Shown: piece after piece, positions 12,647-22,161 of the stretch
Layout of the letters: each line of letters starts with the position of its first letter
Numbering within the stretch: position 1 is the stretch's first letter
Virus record (IMG/VR): IMGVR_UViG_3300030098_002835
Location: 1-49,645 of that record
Origin: a virus
Direction: 5' to 3' (one strand)
Length of the DNA stretch: 49,645 bases
Notes under the pieces: generated by a model
Told to the model about the DNA's origin: nothing
What the model saw: the letters and a program-made list of their open reading frames with translations, nothing else
Database searches by the model: none
Made by a program: the position numbers and the translations under genes

Positions 12647-13387
12647 ATGCAAGGAAAATTTTATACAACAACAATAAAACCTACAACATTTGTTGTTGGC
12701 GATATGGACGGCGGTGCTTATAATGCTAATGACGTGTTGTTTGATTGGCATGAATTTAAAATACCAACAGGTACAGCTAACTTAAAGGGTATGACTATGA
12801 TATGTAGAGGTAACGATGGGTCAGCGCAAACAGTAGCTGGTAACGTATACTTTGCTACATGTGGAGATTTTTCATTAGGTACTTCAGATGGTGCTGTTAC
12901 AGCAAAGCAAACGTATAACTATTTAATAGGTCATGTGCCTGTTGTATCAGGTGACTATTCGCCAGCTTTAGGTAATTCAAAAATAGCAAATGTAGTTACA
13001 GAACCACCAGTAATGATGTTTACTCCTAGAGCTGATTTAGTTGGTGCGGCACAACCTACGATAGCTAACGATGGTTATACGTCTTATTTCATAGGTATGA
13101 TGAGTACAGGTACACCTAACTTTGCCAGTACAGTTACGCTAGATGGCAATCATACAGCCGGAACAACAGCGGCTACTATTACTGTTGATAGCACAAAAGA
13201 TCCGCGAGACACAATGTCACCTGGTGATGTTTTGATCGCTAATGACGGAGCTTCTGTAGGAACAATAAAATCTATTGACAGCGATACTGTTATAACGCTA
13301 GCTTCTAATGTTGCTGCTAATTTAGCGAGTGGAGATGAACTATATGTTCAGTCACCAATAACATTCTTATTGCACCTGGAATACTAA
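12647..13387 (+). CDS. Virion-like beta-rich protein (246 aa)
   Basis: The protein starts MQGKFYTTTIKPTTFVVGDM and is rich in Gly, Ala, Thr and Val throughout, with no catalytic motif, signal peptide or membrane segment. Residues ~175-235 (ITVDSTKDPRDTMSPGDVLI, then TVITLASNVAANLASGDELY) resemble a small beta domain common in virion surface proteins. It is probably a decoration or head protein. I do not recognise a named family. Confidence 0.72.
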   Translation: MQGKFYTTTIKPTTFVVGDMDGGAYNANDVLFDWHEFKIPTGTANLKGMTMICRGNDGSAQTVAGNVYFATCGDFSLGTSDGAVTAKQTYNYLIGHVPVVSGDYSPALGNSKIANVVTEPPVMMFTPRADLVGAAQPTIANDGYTSYFIGMMSTGTPNFASTVTLDGNHTAGTTAATITVDSTKDPRDTMSPGDVLIANDGASVGTIKSIDSDTVITLASNVAANLASGDELYVQSPITFLLHLEY

Positions 13388-13416
13388 AAACAAATAATTA
13401 ACTTAAATTAAATAAA

Positions 13417-13677
13417 ATGGCAAAAACAAAAAAGAAAGCTGAAAAGGCTACAAAAATTACAAACGACGAATTAAATAAAGTACAATCAATTGTTAACAAT
13501 ATAAATAGAGCGCAGTTAGAGGTCGGTGTGCTAGAAAGTAAAAAGCATAATTTTTTACATCATGTGTCTTTACTACAAGAAGAGCTAGGTAAAATACAAG
13601 TAGAGTTTAAAAAGAATTATGGTACAGACGATATTAATATTCAAGATGGTACTATAAACTACGAGACAAATGAGTAA
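13417..13677 (+). CDS. Small coiled-coil protein (86 aa)
   Basis: A Lys-rich start (MAKTKKKAEKATKITNDELN) is followed by a long heptad-patterned helix (QLEVGVLESKKHNFLHHVSL, LQEELGKIQ). I have seen similar small coiled-coil proteins upstream of terminase genes in marine phages, without a tested role. It overlaps the next gene by 8 bases and follows an A-rich leader with repeated AATTAA-like units. Confidence 0.75.
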   Translation: MAKTKKKAEKATKITNDELNKVQSIVNNINRAQLEVGVLESKKHNFLHHVSLLQEELGKIQVEFKKNYGTDDINIQDGTINYETNE

Positions 13678-13891
13678 ATTAATTAGAAAGATCACTGTAG
13701 GTAAAGACTACAAGGAAAACGCTATGCATTACGCTGTAGGCCAAGATGTTTATGGTGGGCATACTATATGTGATATAATAGAAGAAAAAGACAAATATTC
13801 TATTTATATTAGAAAAAATAAAGACGTGTTACCTTGGAAGGACTTTAATAAAAATATGGCAGTGTCTGTAGAGTACAACTTAGAGTATTAA
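13670..13891 (+). CDS. Small hypothetical protein (73 aa)
   Basis: The product (MSKLIRKITVGKDYKENAMH, then YAVGQDVYGGHTICDI and a strand-rich end) looks like a small beta-barrel-sized domain. A conserved-looking YAVGQxV pattern is known to me from marine phage genomes, unassigned. It overlaps the upstream gene by 8 bases, and its stop shares a base with the next start (TAATG), so it is coupled on both sides. The function is unknown; a link with the tandem GroES-like product downstream is suggested only by position. Confidence 0.72.
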   Translation: MSKLIRKITVGKDYKENAMHYAVGQDVYGGHTICDIIEEKDKYSIYIRKNKDVLPWKDFNKNMAVSVEYNLEY

Positions 13892-14481
13892 TGAAAGCGC
13901 CTTTTGACTTTGTTATAGAGCCAAAAGGTAATAGATACAACAATACTAAAAAAGTTGGTGATAAAGATCTTATATTAAATACAGAAATATTTAATCATCA
14001 GTTTGTTAATAGAGAAGCTATTGTTAAATCTATACCTACAGCCTACAAAACCAAAATAAAACCTGGTGATACAATTATAGTACATCATAATGTCTTTAGA
14101 CGTTGGCATAATCAATACAGTGAAGAAAAAAACAGCAGGAGTTATTTCAACGAAAATACATATCTTGTAAAACCAGATCAAGTATTTTTATACAAAAGAA
14201 ATAACAATTGGATCGCTATGGATGGTTATTGTTTTGTACAACCAATTAAACAAAGAGATAAGCTAAAACCAGGAGAGGAAGAAGAGTGTATAGGTATAGT
14301 TAAGTATACTGACGGTGTTAATAACATTAATGACCTTGTAGGGTTTACACCTTTCTCAACTTACGAGTTTATAATCGACGGTAAAAGATTATATAGAGTT
14401 ATGAATAAATTTATTACAATTAAATATGAATACCAAGGAAACGAAGAAGAATATAATCCAAGCTGGGCAGAAAGCAGTTGA
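13891..14481 (+). CDS. Tandem GroES-like protein (putative second co-chaperonin)
   Basis: This 196-residue protein appears to contain two GroES-like barrels. Barrel 1 (about 1-102) has FDFVIEPKG, then EAIVKSIP, KIKPGDTIIVHHNVFRRW and NTYLVKPDQVFLYK. Barrel 2 (about 109-182) has MDGYCFVQPIK, ECIGIVKYT, DLVGFTPFSTYEFIIDGKRL and FITIKYEY. Each follows the Cpn10 order of edge strand, loop, core strand, GD/DLV turn, roof segment and final hydrophobic strand. The mobile loop lacks a clear IVL tripeptide. It lies beside the terminase genes, away from groEL-groES. It could be a co-chaperonin with a larger cage, or a barrel reused as a virion part. The call rests on pattern matching. Confidence 0.6.
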   Translation: MKAPFDFVIEPKGNRYNNTKKVGDKDLILNTEIFNHQFVNREAIVKSIPTAYKTKIKPGDTIIVHHNVFRRWHNQYSEEKNSRSYFNENTYLVKPDQVFLYKRNNNWIAMDGYCFVQPIKQRDKLKPGEEEECIGIVKYTDGVNNINDLVGFTPFSTYEFIIDGKRLYRVMNKFITIKYEYQGNEEEYNPSWAESS

Positions 14482-14701
14482 AGAGCTAATTAAGGTTGCA
14501 AAAGAACCTATTGTTGATAGTGATGATGATATATCAGCTGATAGATTAAAAAATGCCGCAGCTACTAAAAAACTAGCTATATTTGACGCATTTGAAATAC
14601 TTACAAGAATCCAAGAAGAAGAAAACCTGCTTGAGGGCAAAGCACCTGAAGAGGGAAAGAAAACGGTCTTTAAAGGATTCGCAGAAGGCAGATCTAAGTA
14701 A
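14426..14701 (+). CDS. Probable small terminase-like protein (91 aa)
   Basis: An acidic helical protein (MNTKETKKNIIQAGQKAVEE, then ADRLKNAAATKKLAIFDAFE and a charged C-terminus) that directly precedes and touches the large terminase gene. The ADRLKNAAATKKLAIFDAFE block is one I recognise before terminase genes in uncultured marine phages. Size and position fit the small terminase subunit, which recognises DNA for packaging, but no helix-turn-helix is obvious. The start is the only Met and overlaps the GroES-like gene by 56 bases. Confidence 0.6.
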   Translation: MNTKETKKNIIQAGQKAVEELIKVAKEPIVDSDDDISADRLKNAAATKKLAIFDAFEILTRIQEEENLLEGKAPEEGKKTVFKGFAEGRSK

Positions 14702-16914
14702 TGTACAATCAAAGTTTAGTTAAGACCGTAGAACCTATTAAAAAAACCACGATTACTAGAATGAATCGAGGTAAGAAATGGAAATATGGTTATAACAAAG
14801 AATATGATTTAATCGTATTGTCACATAATGGAGTTATAGGTGAAATTATAGAAATACAAAATTTAACTATAGCTCTACCTAAACCACCTAAAGAGGTGTA
14901 TAAACACCAAAGTAACAAGTGGGTAAAACAAGATTATCCTAAGGAGTTGCAAAAAATTAAAAATATATTCGATTGGAGAGCATATCCAGAAGAACAAAAA
15001 GAAAAGTGGTTTGATTATATAGACGAAGAGTTTAAAAGAAGAGAAGAAGGTTTTTGGTTTATAAATAATGGTAAACCAACTTGGATAACCGGTACACACT
15101 ATATGTATTTACAATGGAGCAAGATTGATGTAGGCGCGCCAGATTTTAGAGAAGCAAATCGATTATTTTATATATTCTGGGAAGCTTGCAAGGCAGATAA
15201 AAGATGTTACGGTATTTGCTATCTTAAAAATAGACGTAGTGGTTTTTCTTTTATGTCTTCAGCTGAAACAGTTAATTTAGCTACTTTAACAGGTGATGCT
15301 AGATATGGTATACTATCTAAAACAGGTGCGGATGCTAAAAAAATGTTTACCGACAAAGTAGTACCTATTAGTATAAACTATCCATTTTTCTTTAAGCCGA
15401 TTCAAGATGGTATGGATCGACCTAAAACAGAACTAGCATATAGAGTACCAGCTAGCAAGTTTACAAGAAAGAAGATTACGGCTAACGAAAAGTTAGAAGA
15501 GTTAAAAGGGTTAGACACTACTATAGATTGGAAGAATACAGGTGATAATAGTTATGATGGTGAAAAACTTAACTTACTAGTACACGACGAAAGTGGTAAA
15601 TGGGAAAGACCAGATAATATATTAAATAATTGGAGAGTTACAAAAACCTGTTTAAGATTGGGAGCTAAAATAGTAGGTAAATGCATGATGGGTAGCACTA
15701 GTAACGCTTTAGATAAAGGTGGTAATAATTTTAAAAAGTTATACTATGATTCAGACGTTACAAAAAGAAATCGTAATGGACAAACAAAGTCTGGTTTATA
15801 TTCTCTTTTTATCCCAATGGAATGGAACTACGAGGGATTTATTGACCAATACGGACAACCTGTATTTAATAACCCAAGTGATGATGTATACGGACCGGAC
15901 AGTGAATTAATAGATTATGGTATAGTTGATCATTGGAATAATGAGGCTGATGGTTTAAAAAACGATCAAGATGCTTTAAACGAGTTTTATAGACAATTTC
16001 CGCGTACCGAAGAGCATGCGTTTAGAGATGAAGCTAAGAATAGTATATTTAATTTAGTAAAAATATACGAGCAAATAGATTATAATGATGGAGTAAGAAA
16101 TTCATCTACTTATTCTACTGGTAATTTTCAATGGGTTAACGGTGTAAAAGATACGCAAGTAATATTTTATCCAGATCCAAAAGGTAGATTTAATGTAAGT
16201 TGGTTTCCAGAGCAACATTTGCAAAACAAAATAATAGTAAAAAAGGGAACAAAATACCCAGCCAACGAACACATGGGCGCCTTTGGTTGTGACAGTTATG
16301 ATATATCAGGAACAGTAGATGGAAGAGGTTCAAATGGAGCGCTGCACGGTTTAACAAAGTTTAGTATGGAAAACTGCCCTCCAAATCATATGTTTTTGGA
16401 GTATATAGCTAGACCACAAACAGCTGAAATATTTTTTGAAGATGTATTAATGGCGTTAGTATTTTACGGTATGCCAGTCCTTGCAGAAAACAACAAACCA
16501 AGATTATTATACCATTTAAAAAGAAGAGGATATAGAGGTTACTCTATGACTAGACCTGATAAGTACTGGAATAAGCTTTCTGCTTCTGAAAAAGAAATAG
16601 GTGGTATACCAAACTCTAGTGAAGATATAAAGCAAGCGCATGCAGCTGCAATTGAAATGTATATACAACAACATGTTGGTCATTTAGGTGACGGAAACTA
16701 TGGAAACATATATTTTAACAAAACTTTAAATGATTGGTCTAGATTTGATATAAACAAAAGAACAAAGTTTGACGCTACTATAAGTAGTGGTTTAGCAATA
16801 ATGGCTTGTAATAGACATTTGTACGCTCCAAACGTAAAAGTAGAAAAACCAAAACTTAATATAAATATCGCTAAGTATACTAATACTGGTAGCGTTTCAA
16901 AATTAATAAAATAA
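14701..16914 (+). CDS. terL: Terminase large subunit (packaging ATPase-nuclease)
   Basis: A 737-residue packaging motor. A degenerate Walker A-like LKNRRSGFS lies at residues 175-183, Walker B LLVHDE at 292-297 (Asp296-Glu297), a coupling motif GKCMMGSTSN about 30 residues later, and the nuclease domain starts at GAFGCDSYD with acidic Asp531. The N-terminal WFxxxGKPTWITGTHYMYLQ is typical of this family in marine phages. Walker A lacks the usual GKS/GKT, as in other members of this branch. It pumps DNA through the portal encoded by the next gene, which begins 1 base after its stop (TAATATG). Confidence 0.93.
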   Translation: MYNQSLVKTVEPIKKTTITRMNRGKKWKYGYNKEYDLIVLSHNGVIGEIIEIQNLTIALPKPPKEVYKHQSNKWVKQDYPKELQKIKNIFDWRAYPEEQKEKWFDYIDEEFKRREEGFWFINNGKPTWITGTHYMYLQWSKIDVGAPDFREANRLFYIFWEACKADKRCYGICYLKNRRSGFSFMSSAETVNLATLTGDARYGILSKTGADAKKMFTDKVVPISINYPFFFKPIQDGMDRPKTELAYRVPASKFTRKKITANEKLEELKGLDTTIDWKNTGDNSYDGEKLNLLVHDESGKWERPDNILNNWRVTKTCLRLGAKIVGKCMMGSTSNALDKGGNNFKKLYYDSDVTKRNRNGQTKSGLYSLFIPMEWNYEGFIDQYGQPVFNNPSDDVYGPDSELIDYGIVDHWNNEADGLKNDQDALNEFYRQFPRTEEHAFRDEAKNSIFNLVKIYEQIDYNDGVRNSSTYSTGNFQWVNGVKDTQVIFYPDPKGRFNVSWFPEQHLQNKIIVKKGTKYPANEHMGAFGCDSYDISGTVDGRGSNGALHGLTKFSMENCPPNHMFLEYIARPQTAEIFFEDVLMALVFYGMPVLAENNKPRLLYHLKRRGYRGYSMTRPDKYWNKLSASEKEIGGIPNSSEDIKQAHAAAIEMYIQQHVGHLGDGNYGNIYFNKTLNDWSRFDINKRTKFDATISSGLAIMACNRHLYAPNVKVEKPKLNINIAKYTNTGSVSKLIK

Positions 16915-16915
16915 T

Positions 16916-19339
16916 ATGACATATATTGCTGTAAATAGTTATTTTCCCAGTCAAGTTGTAAGTGATGCAGAAAAGTTGAGTTATGACTATGGTTTAAAAG
17001 TAGCAAAAGCTATAGAATTTGAGTGGTTTAGCAACGATACAAATCATACAAGATATGATACTAACTATAGAAACTTTCACGAGTTAAGACTTTACGCGCG
17101 TGGCGAGCAATCAATAAAAAAATATAAAGATGAGTTATCTATAAATGGAGATTTGTCTTATTTAAATTTAGACTGGAAACCAGTACCTATTATATCTAAG
17201 TTTGTAGATATAGTTGTTAATGGTATAGCTGAAAGAACTTATAATATAAAAGCATATTCTCAAGATCCTTATGGAGTTTCTAAAAGAACTGCATATATGG
17301 AGTCTATAATAGAAGATATGAGAATGAAAACTTTTGATGAGTTTACAAACGAAAATTTTGGTATAAACTTAGCTCAAAACGAACCAGATATTTTACCTGC
17401 AAACGAAGAAGAATTAGCTTTACACATGCAGTTGTCTTATAAGCAATCTGTTGAATTAGCAGAGGAGCAAGCCTTAAATGTTCTAATGGACGGTAACAAC
17501 TATGAGTTAATTAGAAAAAGATTTTATCACGATCTTACAGTTTTAGGTATAGGCGCTGTTAAAACAAACTTTACAACGTCAGAAGGTGTTACTATAGATT
17601 ACGTTGATCCAGCTAAATTAGTTTACTCATATACAGACTCTCCTTATTTTGATGATTTATACTATGTTGGAGAAATAAAAACGATACCTATCAACGAGCT
17701 AGCTAAACAATTTCCTCATTTAGAACAATCAGATTTAGAAGAAATAATACAAAGTTCTTCTTTATATAACAAAGATCACTATCAACATAGCTATAGTTAT
17801 AAAGAAAACGATAAAAACAAAGTTCAAGTTTTATATTTTAATTATAAAACTTATATGAATGAAGTTTACAAAGTTAAAGAAACTAGTTCTGGAGCTGAGA
17901 AAGCTATAGAAAAAGACGATCAGTTTAATCCACCAGAAAATATGGAAGGTGGTTTTACTAGGCTAGATAGAGTTATAGAAGTTTTATACGAAGGCGCGAT
18001 AGTAGTTGGTACCAACAAGCTTTTAAGTTGGGGCATGGCTAAAAATATGATGAGGCCAAAAAGTGATTATACTAAAGTTAAAATGAATTATAGTATAGTA
18101 GCGCCTCGTATGTACAAAGGTAAAATAGATTCGTTGGTAAAGCGTATTACGGGCTTTGCTGATATGATACAATTAACACATTTAAAGCTACAACAAGTAA
18201 TGTCACGTATGGTACCAGATGGTGTTTATTTAGACGCTGATGGTTTAGCTGAGGTTGATTTAGGTAATGGAACTAACTATAATCCACAAGAGGCATTAAA
18301 TATGTTTTTTCAAACTGGATCTGTAATTGGTAGAAGCTTTACAAGTGAAGGTGATATGAATCCTGGTAAAGTGCCTATTCAAGAAATAACTAGTGGTGCT
18401 GGTGGACAAAAAATGCAAGCGTTAATAGCTAACTACAATTATTATCTACAAATGATAAGAGATGTGACCGGTTTAAACGAGGCTAGAGATGGTAGTACAC
18501 CAGACAAAAACGCTTTAGTTGGCATACAAAAAATGGCAGCGGCTAATAGTAACACAGCAACGAGACATATACTACAGGCTGGTTTATTTTTAACAGCTGA
18601 AACAGCTGAAAAATTATCACTTAGAATATCTGATATTATAGAGTACTCACCTACAAAAGAAGCGTTTATACAATCAGTAGGCGCGCATAACGTTGCTACG
18701 TTAGAAGAATTACAACACTTACATTTATATGACTTTGGTATATTTATAGAGCTAACTCCTGACGAAGAAGAAAAAGCTTTGTTAGAAAATAATATACAAG
18801 TAGCTTTAGCACAACAAAATATAGAACTTGAAGACGCTATTGATATTAGAGAAATAAGAAGCTTAAAACTTGCCAACCAATTACTAAAAGTAAGAAGAAA
18901 AGATAAAATAGCAAGAGATCAAAAAATGCAGCAAGAAAATATACAAGCGCAAGCAATGGCTAACGCACAAGCACAACAAGTTGCGGCACAAACAGAAATG
19001 CAAAAAAATCAAGCTATTACAGAGTCAAAATCTCAATTAGCTCAAGTAGAAGCTCAGTTAGAAATGCAAAAAATGCAAGCTGAAGGAGAATTAAAAATGG
19101 CTTTAATGGAAAAAGAGTTTGAATACAACATGCAGTTAAGACAAGTAGACTCAGAGTCTTTAAATCGTAAAGATAAAGAAAAAGAAGATCGTAAAGATCA
19201 AAGAACAAGGATTCAAGCAACACAACAGTCTGAGCTTATAGATCAGAGAAAAAATGAAAAACCACCTAAAAACTTTGAGTCAGCAGGTAATGATATAATG
19301 GGAGGTGGATTTGGATTAGGTATGTTTGAACCTAAGTAA
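16916..19339 (+). CDS. Portal protein
   Basis: An 807-residue protein directly after the large terminase and before scaffold and capsid, the standard portal position. The N-terminal two-thirds has the mixed helices and strands of portals (for example FVDIVVNGIAERTYNIKAYS and RITGFADMIQLTHLKLQQVM). Residues ~640-790 form a long Gln/Glu/Lys-rich coiled coil, which would extend into the capsid, and the C-terminus is Gly-rich. It should form the dodecameric DNA gate and joining point for the tail. The large size resembles the T7-like and crAss-like type rather than siphophage portals. Confidence 0.88.
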   Translation: MTYIAVNSYFPSQVVSDAEKLSYDYGLKVAKAIEFEWFSNDTNHTRYDTNYRNFHELRLYARGEQSIKKYKDELSINGDLSYLNLDWKPVPIISKFVDIVVNGIAERTYNIKAYSQDPYGVSKRTAYMESIIEDMRMKTFDEFTNENFGINLAQNEPDILPANEEELALHMQLSYKQSVELAEEQALNVLMDGNNYELIRKRFYHDLTVLGIGAVKTNFTTSEGVTIDYVDPAKLVYSYTDSPYFDDLYYVGEIKTIPINELAKQFPHLEQSDLEEIIQSSSLYNKDHYQHSYSYKENDKNKVQVLYFNYKTYMNEVYKVKETSSGAEKAIEKDDQFNPPENMEGGFTRLDRVIEVLYEGAIVVGTNKLLSWGMAKNMMRPKSDYTKVKMNYSIVAPRMYKGKIDSLVKRITGFADMIQLTHLKLQQVMSRMVPDGVYLDADGLAEVDLGNGTNYNPQEALNMFFQTGSVIGRSFTSEGDMNPGKVPIQEITSGAGGQKMQALIANYNYYLQMIRDVTGLNEARDGSTPDKNALVGIQKMAAANSNTATRHILQAGLFLTAETAEKLSLRISDIIEYSPTKEAFIQSVGAHNVATLEELQHLHLYDFGIFIELTPDEEEKALLENNIQVALAQQNIELEDAIDIREIRSLKLANQLLKVRRKDKIARDQKMQQENIQAQAMANAQAQQVAAQTEMQKNQAITESKSQLAQVEAQLEMQKMQAEGELKMALMEKEFEYNMQLRQVDSESLNRKDKEKEDRKDQRTRIQATQQSELIDQRKNEKPPKNFESAGNDIMGGGFGLGMFEPK

Positions 19340-19369
19340 ACAATTTTATTAATTATATAATATTTTATT

Positions 19370-20569
19370 ATGGCAAAGAAAAAAGAAACTGCAACTGAAG
19401 AAGTTGTAGAGCAAAAACAAGATGACAATGTTGTTAAAGTTAATCTTGACAATGTCGAAACTAAACAAGACGACAATGTGACTAAGGTAAACCTAGATAA
19501 AAAACCAGAAGATGAAACCAAAGAAGAAGTTGTTGAAAACAATACTGACGACAAAGGAGTGGTTGAACTCGTTGATGATGCTGAGTCTGTACAAAAACAA
19601 GAAGAAGTACAGTCGGAAGCAGAAACACAAGAAACTCCAATTGTAGAAGAAATAACTGAAGAAGAAGTAAAAGAACAAGTTGAAGATTTAGCTGAGCAAG
19701 CTGAAGACGCTATAACTGAATCTATAGAAACTGGAAAAGCACTACCAGAAAACATACAAAAACTTGTTGATTTTATGGAAGATACTGGTGGTAGTTTAGA
19801 GGATTATGTAAAGCTAAATAAAGATTATTCTGAACTAGACAATTTATCGTTACTAAAAGAATATTACAAACAAACTAAACCTCATTTAAACGAAGAAGAA
19901 ATAGATTTTATGATGGACGACTATTTTTCTTACGACGAAGAAGTTGATGAGGACAAAGATGTTAGAAGAAAAAAATTAGCTTTGAAGGAGCAAGTTGCTC
20001 AAGCAAAGCAACACCTGGACGGTGCAAAGTCCAAATATTATGAAGAAATTAAAGCTGGAAGCAAATTAACTACAGAACAGCAAAAAGCTATGGATTTTTT
20101 CAATAGATACAACAAGGAATCAGAAGAGCAACAACAAGTAGTTGAAAAACAAACTCGTACTTTTTTAAACAAAACTAATCAATTGTTCAATAAAAATTTC
20201 AAAGGTTTTGAATATAATGTTGGAGAAAAAAGATTTAGATATAATGTAAAAAATACGGATAATGTTAAAGAAACTCAAAGCGACATTAATAATTTTGTCA
20301 AGAAGTTCTTGAATAAAAACAATGAAATGGAAGACGCTGCGGGTTATCATAAATCTTTATTTACAGCTATGAATCCTGATGCTATTGCAAAACATTTTTA
20401 TGAACAAGGTAAAGCTGATGCTTTAAAAGATAGTATTGCTAAGTCTAAAAATGTTAGTATGGACCCACGTCAACAACACTCTGGTGTTATTGAGGCTGGT
20501 GGTATGAAAGTAAAAGTGTTAGGCAATGATTCTAATGATTTCAAATTTAAAATTAAAAACAAAAAATAA
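19370..20569 (+). CDS. Probable scaffolding protein
   Basis: A 399-residue acidic protein placed between portal and capsid. Residues 1-135 are low-complexity Glu/Asp/Lys/Val-rich with repeated QDDNV-VKVNLD units. The middle is helical (EQQKAMDFFNRYNKESEEQQ), and the C-terminus has a basic tail (FKFKIKNKK) that may contact the capsid shell. This charge layout and location fit scaffold proteins, which guide procapsid assembly and are then removed. No protease motif is seen. An A/T-rich leader precedes the ATG. Confidence 0.75.
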   Translation: MAKKKETATEEVVEQKQDDNVVKVNLDNVETKQDDNVTKVNLDKKPEDETKEEVVENNTDDKGVVELVDDAESVQKQEEVQSEAETQETPIVEEITEEEVKEQVEDLAEQAEDAITESIETGKALPENIQKLVDFMEDTGGSLEDYVKLNKDYSELDNLSLLKEYYKQTKPHLNEEEIDFMMDDYFSYDEEVDEDKDVRRKKLALKEQVAQAKQHLDGAKSKYYEEIKAGSKLTTEQQKAMDFFNRYNKESEEQQQVVEKQTRTFLNKTNQLFNKNFKGFEYNVGEKRFRYNVKNTDNVKETQSDINNFVKKFLNKNNEMEDAAGYHKSLFTAMNPDAIAKHFYEQGKADALKDSIAKSKNVSMDPRQQHSGVIEAGGMKVKVLGNDSNDFKFKIKNKK

Positions 20570-20589
20570 CAATTTAAAATTACAAAATT

Positions 20590-22092
20590 ATGGCAATTTC
20601 AAATCCTGGTGGTTTGTTAAACAGCGTACCTTCCGCAAGGAAATATACGTTGGCTGACAACTATCTAGACTTAGCGTCAACTGCAAATCAAGGTTGGGCG
20701 CAACAATATGTACCAGATCTAATGGAGCAAGAAGCTGAAGTTTTTGGACCAAGAACTATTTCAGGTTTCTTATCTCAAGTTGGAGCTGAAGAAGCGATGA
20801 CTGCTGACCAAGTTGTTTGGTCTGAGCAAGGTCGTTTACACTTATCTTATAAGGGACACATCGAAGATAAAGATGCTACAGGTGGTGGTGACATCACTAT
20901 TGAAGCTGATATTGATGGTGTAACTACTGATATAGCTAGTCACGGTATTAGAGTTAACGATACAGTTATCGTTGCGAACTCTGAGGCTGTTACAAAATGT
21001 TTAGTTATTGAGGTGGCAAATGCTGTTATCACAGTGTCTCCTTATAACTTTATCACTTTAGAAGCTGCTGGTTTTTCTACTGAAAACGGAACTCAAGACA
21101 CTACTATATTAGTTTATGGTTCTGAGTACGCAAAAGGTAAAAACTATATAGCTGCTGACGGTTCTACTGCTACTGATACAAGAGGTGCTAACGAGCCAAG
21201 ATTTAAATCTTACTCTAACAAACCAATCATAATGAAAGATTACTACGAAGTTTCTGGATCAGATGCTTCTAGAATTGGTTGGGTAGAAATCTCTACTGAA
21301 GCTGGACAAGGTGGTTACTTATGGTATTTAAAAGCTGAAGCTGATACAAGAGCTAGATTTACTGACTACGTTGAAATGGCAATGTTAGAAGGTGAAACTA
21401 ACAACGATACTGATTCAGGTGTTGAACTTTTAGTAGATAGCTTCTTAACTGCTGACGGTGATAAATTCGGTACTGAAGGTTTATTTGCTGCTATCGAGTC
21501 AAGAGGTAACGTAACTACTGGTGTAACTGGTGTTAACGCTGCTACTGATTTAGCTGAGTTCGATGCAATTTTAGCTGAGTTTGATAAGCAAGGTGCTATT
21601 GAAGAGTACATGATGTTTGTTAACAGATCAACTAGTTTAGCTATTGACGATATGTTAGCTTCAATGAATTCTTATGGAGCTGGTGGTACTTCTTACGGAG
21701 TATTTAACAACTCTGAAGATATGGCACTAAACTTAGGTTTCTCTGGATTTAGAAGAGGTTCTTATGACTTCTACAAATCTGATTTTAGATACCTAAACGA
21801 CAAAGCTACTAGAGGTGGTATTAACACTGCTAACACTGCTAACGCAATCAGAGGGGTTATGATACCTGCTGGAACTTCTTCAGTTTACGATCAAACTGTT
21901 GGACAAAGCATAAGACGTCCTTTCTTACACGTTAGATATAGAGCTTCACAAACTGATGACCGAAGAATGAAAACTTGGGTTACTGGTTCAGTTGGAGCTG
22001 CTACGTCTGCTTTAGATGCAATGCAACTACACATGTTGACTGAAAGATGTTTAGTTACTCAAGGTGCTAACAACTTTATGTTAATGAAGTAA
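20590..22092 (+). CDS. Major capsid protein
   Basis: A 500-residue protein following the scaffold gene and followed at once by a strong terminator, as expected for the most highly expressed virion gene. It contains LMEQEAEVFGPRTISGFLSQ near the N-terminus and, later, RDYVEMAM-like, FRRGSYDFYKSDFRYLND and HVRYRASQTDDRRMKTWVTG segments, which I recognise from capsid proteins of marine podoviruses. An HK97-type fold is assumed. Residues ~95-205 form a Thr/Val-rich segment that may be an inserted surface domain. Its codons are more optimised (GCT, GGT, AAC) than those of neighbours. Confidence 0.87.
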   Translation: MAISNPGGLLNSVPSARKYTLADNYLDLASTANQGWAQQYVPDLMEQEAEVFGPRTISGFLSQVGAEEAMTADQVVWSEQGRLHLSYKGHIEDKDATGGGDITIEADIDGVTTDIASHGIRVNDTVIVANSEAVTKCLVIEVANAVITVSPYNFITLEAAGFSTENGTQDTTILVYGSEYAKGKNYIAADGSTATDTRGANEPRFKSYSNKPIIMKDYYEVSGSDASRIGWVEISTEAGQGGYLWYLKAEADTRARFTDYVEMAMLEGETNNDTDSGVELLVDSFLTADGDKFGTEGLFAAIESRGNVTTGVTGVNAATDLAEFDAILAEFDKQGAIEEYMMFVNRSTSLAIDDMLASMNSYGAGGTSYGVFNNSEDMALNLGFSGFRRGSYDFYKSDFRYLNDKATRGGINTANTANAIRGVMIPAGTSSVYDQTVGQSIRRPFLHVRYRASQTDDRRMKTWVTGSVGAATSALDAMQLHMLTERCLVTQGANNFMLMK

Positions 22093-22102
22093 CATTTATA
22101 TT

Positions 22103-22142
22103 AAAAGACCGGGGCTTCGGCCTCGGCCTTTTATTTTATTAA
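22103..22142 (+). terminator. Intrinsic terminator after the capsid gene
   Basis: A GC-rich stem with a TTCG tetraloop (GACCGGGGC-TTCG-GCCTCGGCC with one A-C mismatch and one G-T pair) lies between an A-run and a T-rich tail (TTTTATTTTATT), 11 bases after the capsid stop. It is a clear rho-independent terminator, which probably makes capsid mRNA the main product while some transcription reads on. Confidence 0.88.
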
Positions 22143-22161
22143 TTTTATTATATATTATATT

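Noticed and set aside
14890-14910. GGTGTATAAACACC palindrome in the terminase gene as another copy of the left-arm 10-mer
   Set aside because: It shares only GTGTATA, is palindromic in its own way, and has no neighbouring copy or codon shift.
19243-19755. A Ser/Cys-rich 170-codon minus-strand frame
   Set aside because: It is the reverse complement of the acidic, repetitive start of the scaffold gene; the low-complexity Ser/Thr runs mirror Glu/Val codons.
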